DNA of 64,000 bases from Arcuatula senhousia (lineage: Eukaryota > Mollusca > Bivalvia > Mytilida > Mytilidae): NCBI GenBank assembly GCA_963971305.1, contig OZ020306.1:70405022-70469021 (forward strand), written 5' to 3'. The notes beneath the pieces are model-generated. The model saw only the letters and a list, made by a program, of their open reading frames with translations. It had not been told where the DNA came from and ran no database searches. The position numbers and the translations under genes were made by a program. Below, piece by piece: positions 36,601 to 48,600 of this stretch; the first letter of the stretch is position 1, and each line of letters begins with the position of its first letter.

Positions 36601-39600
36601 AATTTTTCCTAATTTATTGTACAATTCACAATTCTTTTAACTTGATTTTGCATAATGGATATTCAAGCGCCAACAAAAAAAAAACAAAAAAAAAAAAAGA
36701 GAACAACATACACCATAAAAACAAAATTACACCAATTATAAACAAACAAATATTAAAAATGTAGTGTGCTACAGTCAATGCTTTTACAAGCCAAAGAAAC
36801 TTTAATATACAAACATTCAATTCTTAATTAAAATAGAATTAGTGATCTCAGTGAAAAATAATAAACCAACATTATAATTGACTTGTGAAGGCTTTGAAAG
36901 CAACCTTGTGACATTAGGGGTACCATTCAGGAGCTCAATGTTTACATGCATTGAAATTGATTTATTATTGGTTCTTTTTGTTTTAGATTATGGTGCTCCA
37001 GTGTCTGAGGCAGGGGATATAACTCCATTATATACAGGCATTAGAGATCTTATACAAAAATATTCGACAGGTAATATGGTAAATACAACATTTTAAACAA
37101 GAATATGTCCAAAAGACATAATGCCCCATCTCGCAACATTTATTTTTTTCCACAATCACTAAAGCATCAACATGGTTGCTATTAAGGCACTTGTCAGTCA
37201 GAAGGAATGGACTTTAACTTATCCATTCTTCTTTTAGTGGTCATTCATGTGGAAAATATAGGTCACTGCCAGCATCTGTCGCATGCATTGTGCTTAGCAT
37301 CACTAGGTGCACCTATCATAACAATATATTAGATGTGGCACATGTCAGTAAGTGGGAATGGACTTTAACCAGTCTTCTTTAAGAGGCAATCCATGTGGAA
37401 AATATAGGTCACATCCAGCATCCGAAGCATGCATTGTGATAAGCATCACTAGGTGCACCTACCATACCTATTTAGTTGGTATGGCACTTGTCAGTAAGAA
37501 GGAATGGACTTTAAGCATTCTTCTATAAGTGATCATTCATGCAGAAAATATAGGTCACATCCAGCATCCGAAGCATGCAATGTTCTTATCATCACTAGAT
37601 GCACCTACCATACCAATATGATTGATGTGGCATTTGTCAGTAAGTGCAAATTTGGAAATATGGGATTTGGGACGGATATCAGAATGGACGGACGGACGGA
37701 CGAACAGACCTGAACACTAGCTGGCTCAACGGAACTAAATGTTTTTCCATAGACGATAATGGTAGCATTTTGGCTTGTTGATTCAATTCTGAAGAATGTA
37801 CACACTTGTGTGGGGTCTCATTTTAAAGCTGATAAACTCTTCTTTCTACAGTTCCGATATCAGGGTATGAAGCGAGATTCATTTTTCCAATATTTGGCAA
37901 ACCCCGAAAAATTAAGGTTACACGTCTGTAGTCCGACAGCCCAATAGTCCGACAACCCAATAGTCCGACAGCCCAATAGTCCGACAACCCATTGGTCCGA
38001 CAGCCCAATAGTCCGACAACATACAAGAATCCAGTTGATCGGACCGATATCGAATATAAAAAAAATGAAAAAATTGTGAGCAGCTGTTCACAAATGAATA
38101 CCCCCACCCCCGCCAACAATCAATCAGAAGAAATTTGAATAAGTGGTGCAGATCTACATTATATAACGAAAATTGTATGAAAGTTTTATGAAAATCCATT
38201 GAAGGGTTTAGGACAAGTAGCGTTTAAGAGATGGGTACCCTTTGGCGTCAAATGACGAAGTTCGTGTTTTGCTTCGGGAAAACCTAAAAACTATTTTGAT
38301 CAAATTTTAGAATAGATGCACATCGATCATGTCTTTATTATACTTCAAACATCATTGTATGAAAGTTTCATGAAAATTCATTGAGGAGTTGATAAGGGAT
38401 GGGTAACCTCTGGTAGTCTGGTGGCTCAGGCCATATATTGCTAGGGAAACCCAAAAATCATTTTGATCAAATTTTTATATACATGTAAAAGGTGCACATC
38501 TACATTATGTAATAAAGATTGTGTGAAAGTTTTATGAAAATCCATCAAGGGGTTAAAGAGGATTTGGGATAAGAGATGGGTATCCTTAGGTGCAACGGAA
38601 GGAAGGACGGACTGACACCCCTACCTCTATATCCCCCCACTTTTCAATCGGGGGAATAATTATGCCTCGTTTTCTAATGTGAATATAGCATTTATAATTG
38701 GGACTGTACGCCCGTGCGTAGGTACGTTTGTTCGTCCCACATAAGATTAACTTTTAGGTTTAAGTGACTTTTCAATTAAGGGTAACATTATATGTTACAA
38801 CGGGCGAAGAACATGAAATGGTTGATAAAATGATCATGAAATAAAGAGAAATATGAGTCCGATGGAAAATAATGAAACAGTAAATTTTGAAAGGCACTAG
38901 AAAATTTAGAAGTAATAAATGGGGTGGAAAATTGTTCAAAATGTGCACTCAAAACGGGCATAATACCATAGCTCTCTTAACACAGGCTTTCAGTGTTATG
39001 ACCTGACAACCCCTGAACACATGAGACAACCTATTCAGCCACCAAGGTACAAAACCTGATCGCTTTGTGAAAAGAGCACTGACCCATCGTCACAGAATAC
39101 CAATAATTCGACTAGCTGGGCTCTGTTGAGTACACCGGGACCCGCATAATTAGTGAATGACATTGTTCATGAAACTTTACAGAAAAAGGCATATGTATAC
39201 TTTTAAGAAATAACAAAACAAAACACCATAAAATTATATTTGTACCCGCCCTTTTAACTACATGACGATGGCAAACGGTGGTGAAGTTGTTAATGTGCAG
39301 TGCTACGAACACCATGGGTCGTGGTTCTATCCTGGTCAGGATTGAAAATTTCACAAACCAAGTTTTCCGACTCTTCCTTCATAACATTTGCGAAGATCAT
39401 CAAGAATAACTGCTTGTCATTTGGAAGCGACGAAAAATTTGATACACATTAGGCTCAATGGGAACGCTAAAGAGAAGAGGGTTTGTTTCCCGATCATGAT
39501 AAAAATCGAGTTAAAATTAACTACATGATAGGAAAAAGCAGCTTATTGAGTCCATCTCTTCGAATCACAATTACAGTCAGTGTGTAACCAATATAAAATT

Positions 39601-42600
39601 GCTTTAAATCATGCAGCCTCTTGACATACGGTATTTCATTGTCAGGAATGAACTTGGGGCTGTAATTTACTCAGACTTGGGAGTTTAATAGAATGAAGCT
39701 AAACGCCAGGTATGCTTTTGCATGTACTTGCCAGGAAAAACTGTCGCGAAAAGCCTAGGTAATCAAGTTAATTATTATCATTAAATTAAAATTTCCTTGC
39801 ATAATATGCACGACTACATATGGTGTCCTTCCTATATATACCAAATTTCATTTTATTCGGTTCAGTAATTTCAGAGGAGTTGCGCTAGTTGACAGGATGA
39901 TAAATGAGGATTTTATCAAATTTCTAAGTTCAAAGGGCCATAACTTCCACAAAACTTGAGGATCAAAATTTCCCGGTTATATGCACAACTGCATATATAC
40001 AACTTTTCGCTGCTATTCGGTTCAGTAGTTTCAGAGGAGTTGCACTGACAATTGTGACGGGCGGACGAAAAGAAATGTATCTTATCAAAATTTATTAAAT
40101 ATATTACGGCCTTAGATTAATTTATTTTTAAAATATAGTTTTTGATTTTGACTTTAAGACAATGTACTTTAAAAAATTCAAACAATTCTTTTAATTTCAA
40201 AATATAACTTTTCAATGTTCAGTCAGTGGGAATCCTCCTAAGGATATCTCAATTTCTCTGGGAACAAATTTGAATTCTGATTAGCACTGGTTTCAATCCA
40301 GAGCAAATCAGAATTCCAATTTGTCCTAGGAGAAATCGGAATTCAAATTTTCCCTAGGAGGATTTCGGGTCTCCCTTGAGATCAATTTTCCCTGTAACAT
40401 ACATATATTTTTAGTTTAAACATATTTATTTATCCTGGATTGGGAAACAAGCTTAATGCTTATGTAAATCCATCTCCAGCTAGCAGTTTGCGAGTGTGAC
40501 CTTTGCAGCGGCCCCCATTGAGCCTACTCTTATCGAACTCTACTAAGGGGTCTTTAACGTGCATGGGGTATTGCTCTCCACATACACGGGACAACCGTTT
40601 TTCGTCACTTCCGAAGGACTAGCATCGTTCCTTGAGACCATCCTCGCAAATGGTGTCAAGAGAGAGTCGGAAAATTGGTTTATGAAATTTTCACCCCGGA
40701 CGAGGATCGAACCGCGAACTCTGGTGTTAATAGCCCGACGCATTAACCACTACACCACCGGCTCTCTCTATTTTTTTCTTTTTATTTCTCTTTTAGCTCA
40801 CCTGGACCAATGGTCAAAGGTCCAGGTGAGCTATTGCCATCACTTGGCGTCCGTCGTCGTCTGTCGTCGTCTGTCGTTGTCTATTAACAATTGTTCTAAA
40901 ATCTTCTCCTCTGAAACTACTGATCAGAATAATATGAAACTTGGTATGAATGATCTTTAGGGTGTCCTGCACCAAACTTGTGTTTCGATTTTTGATTCGT
41001 AAAAAAACATGGCTACCTATTAAAAATATACCAGGGGGTCAGACTACTGCCTTTGGCCTGTAAATCAAAAAGTTTAAGAGATAAATTAAATCTGATGCCA
41101 CCCTACTGCTTCAGCATCATAAGTTCTACTAGAGTCTGTATTTGGTCAAAGTTGTCAGATGATCCCTTATACGGGTTACAGCCCCTTAAAGGTGAAAATA
41201 GCGTTTTTTTTACAAAATGAAAACTATTGCTGAAAGAGAAAAGCTATTGCTTGCTTAAATGTTCAGCTTATTTAGCTCTACAAAAGTTTCCAATGGGTCA
41301 AAGTTGTCAGATGACCCCTAATAAGGGTTTCACCCCCTTAAAGGTGAAAAATAATGTTTTTGGTCTATAGAATGAAAACTTTTGCAGATAGAGAAAAGCT
41401 GTTGCTTGCTGAAACATTAAGTTCATTAAGCTCTACAAAAATCTTTATGACCCTTTTAAGGTGAAAAATAGAGTTTTTTGCTTATAGAATGAAAACTATT
41501 GCAGATAGAGAAAAGCCTTTTCTTGCTTAAACATTATTTAGCTATACAAAAGTGTTCATAGGGTTGACATCAAGACCAGGTGAGCAATTAAGGCTCCTGT
41601 GAGCCTCTTGTTTAAATAGAGAATGATTCATAAGATAAGTGCGTTAAATATTGATTGAATGCATGATTTCTTCAGTTTATATCTTAATTAAAGTTAGTGA
41701 TAAGTAAATGAAATCATTGCCAATATTCATATAATTTAATTTCTATAAAGCATCCATTTGAAGTCAAGATCGTATGCTTAGAGTTTTTTTTTTATTTGGT
41801 TGTGTTTAAAGTTTTATTAAACATTAAATACATGTATATTAGCATTGTCGGACTATCGGGTTGTCGGACTATTGGACTGTCGGACCAATGGGCTGTCGGA
41901 TCAATGGGTTGTCGGACTATTGGGTTGTCGGACCAATGGGCTGTCGGACTATTGATTGTCGGACTACCGGGATGTCACCAAAATTAAAACATTTCAAAGA
42001 TGTTGGAAAGAACAAGTCCTTCAGTCTGCATCTTTAATAGGTGTCATTTTTTTTACATTCATTCTTTTCTTGTAGAGAATAAATTATAAACATTTTACTT
42101 TCCACACTAAATGAGCTATTCAGAACAGTCATTGTTTTGTCATTTGATTCAATATTTAAGGTGTAGCAATATCAAACATCTCAAAGATGTCACGGTCATT
42201 GAACGCACTTCTTTTCTCTCCCTCAGGATTCTGCTAAATTAGGGACCTTGGTCCATATGCCCCTCTTCTTTCGTAGATGGGAGATAAAAATGATTTTTTT
42301 TTGCATGCTAGTACTTTAACCCCATGGTACAACCTGACTTGGGTGTTTTTTGAGTGCAAATGTAACAAAGATTATTTAAACCTGACAAACATTTTCTCAT
42401 GCCCTTGGAACAAAAGTAGAGTGGCATAAAGTGCTGTTTGTATGTTTGTCCATCCCAAATCAGATTTGCTTTTAGGTTTTATTTACTTTATGATGAAGGA
42501 AGTGTGGTATCATTATGAAAACTTTTACACATATACATTAGGATAAAAAGTAACAAAAAATAACAAAAAGAGTTGTACATGTCTCATCAACTTAATTGAT

Positions 42601-45600
42601 GATTGATCACAGAAAAAGTGGGGTGTTAAACCAATAGGTTTAATTTTTTTCTATGAAAAAGGTACCGTACTAAAAATGTAGTAACTTTCACAATGTACTT
42701 ATTTTGTTATATTCCTGGTAAAAAAATCCACAGAATATAGTACACACAAATATTAAATTATTATATGAAAATCAAAATATGACAATCAAAACCGTGAAAA
42801 TTAATACCTGCAAAATAGACATTTGGATTGAATGCACCAAAAATTAGCAACCACAAAAATCAATAAAGACATGTATACATGTATTTACAGTATGATATCT
42901 TTGAAGTTTTGCAGTTATATGATTAATATCATGTGTATGTTGATTTGATTTTTGTCTCGCCTGCGACGAATAGTCGCGGAAGGCGAGACATAGGTATTAC
43001 TTTCCGGCGACGGCGGCGGCGGCGACGGCGGCGGCGTAAACTTTTTTGTAAGACTTTTGTGGACGATGAATTGCTTGAAAAGTATAATAGCTAGGCATCT
43101 GATATTTGGTATACAGACAGTTCAGGTTATGGTCTACGCAACTGTCGCCATGCCGTTTGACCCTGACCCCATTTTCACGCTCCAGTGACTCTGTGAACTT
43201 AGGTCTTTTTTCAGGCCGTAAACTTTTTTGTAAGACTTTTGTGGACGATGAATTGCTTGAAAAGTATAATAGCTAGGTATCTGTTATTTCGAATACAGAC
43301 AGTTCAGGTTATGGTCTACACAACTGTCCCCATGCTGTGTGACCCTGACCCCATTTTCACGCTCCAGTGACTCTGTGAACTTAGGTCTTTTTTCAGGCCG
43401 TAAACTTTTTTGTAAGACTTTTGTGGACGATGAATTGCTTGAAAAGTATAATAGCTAGGCATCTGATATTTAGTATACAGACAGTTCAGGTTATGGTTCA
43501 TGCAACTGTCACCATGCCGTGTGACCCTGACCCCATTTTCGCGCTCCAGTGACTCTGTGAACTTAGGTCTTTTTCAGGCCGAAAAACTTTTTTGTAAGAC
43601 TTTTATGGAAGATGAATTGCTGGAAAGTTATAATAGCTAGGCATCTGATATTGGGTAAACAGACAGTTGCGGTTATGGACAACGCAACTGTCACCATGCC
43701 ATGTGACCATGACCCCATTTTTACGCTCCAGTGACTCTGTGAACTTAGGTCTTTTTTCAGACAGAAAACTTTTTGTAATACTTGTGTGGACAATGGATTG
43801 CTTGAATAGTATAATAACTAGGCATCTGTTATTAGGTATACTGACACTTTTTGTGTTTATATCAAGAAATGAAAGCTTAGGTAGTTGATTTTAGCGATGG
43901 TGCCGGCAGGCGAGACATACTTTTAGTGGCCACACTTGTTTTTAATAATAAATATATTTTATACACTGTATAGACAAGCCAGGACCTGTTCCTCCAAATA
44001 GAGAGAAAGCTGGTTATGGTAAGTTAAAAAGGTTACTGTAAATGAAAAATCATTAGTTTATATAAAACTGTTTTAAACACTGTGCTTAACAAATGCATAC
44101 AATATTCATGCAACATTATTTATTTTGTACTTTGATAGCATGTATATTTGCAATTTAATGATTACTTTCATTTGAAATATTTAATTGTTTCACCCTTAAT
44201 TGAACTTGTTATGCACTTTCTGAAGATTAGTTACAAATGAAAGGCAATAAATTTACAACGAAAAGCAGCAAGATTACTGTACTTATTTTCACGATTTGTG
44301 ATTTCACTTAAGAAGCAAAGGTGTACTAAAGGGGTAATCATATATCATTATACCAAAAAGACAAAGACAAAATCCATAGACAAAAAAACATCACAAGGAA
44401 ACAAACCACCAAAAAAAAACAAAAAACAAACAAACAGAAAATCACACAAAACAACAAAACAGCATTCATGAGTACTCAATTTGTGTTTTCTGCTCACATA
44501 TCTATTCATTGCATACATTCTATTTCATTTTGGGGTTATTTTATTTTGTGAAAAATGTCTGACCACCATATCTCTGAAAATCAAATCGTGAAAATCAATT
44601 CCTCATGAAAGGTAAGTATGTTTACAGTACTTTATTATCTTGTATTTCAGGAAAAGTCGAGATGAAGACCTTTATGTCCTGGTTTGATATGATGGAAACA
44701 TTTAAAACTCTCATTAAGGCAAGTCAGAATTAATTCTACCTTTGATTTTATCTGTTTATATTTGAAAAAAAATATGGACCAATGTAAACCCTTCATGTTA
44801 GAAATAAAGTGTTATATTTATGTGGGCTGTGTCTCATCGCCTTATTCATAGTCTCGTTAAACCATTCTTCATCTGGTTTGTATCGATTTTTACTTACATA
44901 CTGTAAAAGGGGATAATTCATGTGGTTTAAATTTGGCATTTTCAGTACCAAAATGCATTCCCGAGGTTTTAGTTTCGCCTTTTATTAGATCTTGGAATAT
45001 TGGGTCCATCAAAATGTAATTTACGCGAGGGGATATTTTCGCGAATTTGTTATGATCGGGAAATTAGGAAAAAAAAAACCCTAGCAAAAATTTCCCCTTT
45101 TACAGTAGATTGCTTATGAATTATCCTTATGGTAAGCTATTTAAACCACATCAATTCTTGTAGGCTGGGAATAAAATGCAGAGGAAAACTTAATTCACCA
45201 GCATCAACTTACAGTATTGGATCCAGTCCCCTTATGTAGATTAATAGTTTGGAGAGCTCTACACACCAGTCATCTTCTTCTTATTTACCAGTCTCCTTAT
45301 GTAATTTACAAAAACAGGACTTGCACACATTATATACCTGCCCAATACTGATAGTTTTATCCAGGTATTCACGTTTCCTCTACAATTAAAACTGATTCAG
45401 ATTGCTCTGTGGACTATTTGCATTAAAAAAGCCATAGTACACACACACACGTACAAACCCAAACAATCTTCAGTCGTTTTATCATATATTCTACACATGT
45501 ATTTGTATTTTGACAGGATGTGAAGGAATACAAGAAGCCCGTTCCCATGGAGTTCCTGGAGCTTCCAACCAGCAGAGAGGGCTATGGCCAGAATTATGGT

Positions 45601-48600
45601 TATATTGTATACAGGAAAACTGTACCCAAGTTTGATACCATAACCATTAAAGGGACCATGAAAGATCGTCTACAGGTATTATTTTTTATTAATAGTGGGT
45701 AATTGCTGATACAGATTTATATGCAAGGGGGTTCAGGAAGAGGTTCTATTAATTAATGGTGGGTGGTGGGTTTCTGAAGAGTTTTGTGAAGAATCAAATC
45801 AGGAATGTTGGTTGACTACAAGAACTCGGCTTTCCTTCTTTTTAAAGCCAGACTGCCCTGACTGTGTGGCGAAAAAGGGAATGCCTTTACATTTAAAATT
45901 CACTCTGATACTCATATATACTTTGTATTTTTATTTTTAAGTACCACTTTTATAAGAATCATGCAAAGAGCGATTCATGGGTGGAAAGCCTACACCAAAT
46001 TATTTTTTATGTGTTACTCCTACTAGCACCCTGCTTTGATCTTTTGTGCTCTTTTTCCAAACTAGCCCTGGTCCAGAGAAAAAAAATATGTAGAATGCAT
46101 TGGAAAAATGTAAGAAAGGGAGATAACTCTTAAATTGTCAATAATTTCAATAGAAACCATTGTAACAAAATGCCAAGATTTCAACCAGGACCAGGCAGTT
46201 ATGAGCAAATTGTATTTTGCTGTGTATAGTGCGCAGTTTTTACAATTTTTTCCAGAATCTAACATAGGGGTGCGCACAATACATCCCTATATTAGTTTTT
46301 CATACATTTTCATGTTCATCGGCAATGGCAAAAGATCGATGTTTACAAGATTCATCCATGATTGAACACAAGAATCATAACTAACATGATTTCTATTGAA
46401 TCCTGTTCATTATAAGTATCTCTAGATAAAATTTATCATGCATTTCTCAAAAAAAACCTTAATTCCAGTGTCTTCATGTGTTTGTTTATTTATTTCATTT
46501 TCATATCGACCGCCATTTTGAAACAACAGGTTTATATAGTTACTTTGGTAGAAATATTCATGTTCTAAAAAATACTTCTATCCAATTTCTTTATTCAATA
46601 AAAGAATAATAAAATATGATTTTCATTCATTTATTTATTCTCCCTTTTACTTGTTTATATTCTAGATCAATATTGTGTATTCCCCTCAGTAACCTCATGT
46701 AAATAATTCTAAAAATAGAATGGTTTGTTTACATGATTGTGTATTTTCTTTCATGTAATTATTTGAGCAACTTGAGCAACATATAACAATTTTCTTCTTG
46801 TTTTGTGAATAAATACTCATCCCAAGCTAGAGGTAATTTAGATTTACCAGTAATTATTTGTTTTGACACCTTGGCTTGATCTGAGGCCAATCAATATTTT
46901 GTCAAACTGGCTTGGACAATTAACAATTAAAGCCATTCAGCTGTAATAATTCTGGATAGTTTGAATAGTAATTTGTTGATCATCACTGTTTTGATACCTT
47001 TATTGTTTTCATCAAAAGATGTGAGCTTGGGTTAACACTTGTTGTTTGTTGATTGAAGAGGGGGACCATTACCAGGATTTACGATCTCGCTGTCATAATA
47101 AAATACACAAATAATAATATAACAATTTATTTTTACAAATAATTACAAAACAATTTTATTTTCATTAAAAAAATCTTCATCTGTAGTCTTTCTACCTGAA
47201 AAAAGAGACAAATTTTGAGGGTTCTCTGTCATAGAAAATGATCCCGCATTTTACACAAAACTTTGTTTTTCCCCCCCCGTTTTTCATCATGAAAAGGGTG
47301 TGCGCATTGTACATAAATGCGCACTATACACGGCAAAAAACGGTATTTATTTCTTATTTTATATACTTTGAACTATCTTTCGTAAAAAATAAAACACTGT
47401 AGCCTTTTTATCTATGAATCACTTTTCTTCAATTTTGCATGATTCTTAGGTGGACTACTATAAAACATCTTTAATTGGAATTACTATTTCGTAGTCATTA
47501 GATTCTCTTAGCCTGAGACAACAAGGATAGTTCAAGTGTTAAGCTCTAAATTTAGATTGTCAAGGTTGTAATTATTGTGGATCAATTGTCATGACTGTTG
47601 AATGTATAATCTCCTTTTTGGCTGGAGTTCACAAATTTAAAATATGTTATAGAAAATGGTGAAAGTTTGGAGGCAGGAGGGTGTCGAAAAATTGTTGTAA
47701 CAGTTTTCTCAGCAATTACTTATTGCTCTCTTGATATCTAGCATGCCTCTTGATATCTTGTATTCAGCTTCAGCATGGAATTCTCAATTGTGGGATATGA
47801 TATCTGGTCTACTGCTCACCTTGTTCCTGTTAAACAAAATCAGTCCATTTATGACTTTGACTAATTTTTTTTTACTCGTCAGGTCATTGTAGATGGTAGA
47901 AGATATCCAACAGTTTTAGATTGGACTTCAAGCGAAGATGTAATCGACATGTCATCTCATAAACTTAGAGAGGTATTGAAATAAGAGATCAGACTAGGAT
48001 GGGGGTTGTAGGGGGTTGGGGTCGTTGGGGTATACAGGGATCGAGGGTTGATAGAAGAAATCAGATTGTTTTAGATTGGACTTCAAGTGATTATGTTACT
48101 TACACGACATCTTATAAACTTAAAGATGTAAGATAGTGAAATAAAGGGGGGTTGGACAGGGTGGTGTGGATATAGGGATAAAGGTATTAGAAGAAATCAG
48201 ACAGTTTTAGGTTGGACTTTCATTTTAATATTGGATTTCACGCCGCTCAAACCCCATTCCTATTTGAGAAAATCCTGCCAATTTTGACTGATATATTGTT
48301 AACCCTAAAGGGGGGGTGGTAGCGATAGCGCGAGCCGGCACTGGTTTAGTACGTCACCTTGGTTCGTGACTTGGTTATGGTTTTGTTTGTCACTGGTTAC
48401 GTGACCGTCACTGGTTACATGACCGTCACTGGTTACGTGATCGTCACTGGTTACGTGACCGTCACTGGTTACATGATCGTCACTGGTTGCGTGACTTTGG
48501 TTTACAATGGTTATAAGTATCACAGGACACTGGTGGCATGACAAAACAGGAATATTGCTAAATAATCAATTCAGATAAACCATTTAACATTTAATGGTCA

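Larger units (their letters stand above)
37909..41986. mobile_element. Foldback-like element with ends made of short TCCGACA repeats
   Basis: Left end 37909-38022 is a run of units such as TCCGACAACCCAATAG (16-17 bp). Right end 41845-41986 is the inverse (TTGTCGGACTATTGGG and variants). Outside the runs the ends also match: left AATTAAGGTTACACG against the inverse of the right end, AATTTTGGTGACATC. They enclose about 3.8 kb of intron 9. No transposase is visible. Two SINEs and an AGCTCACCT element lie inside. Confidence 0.6.
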
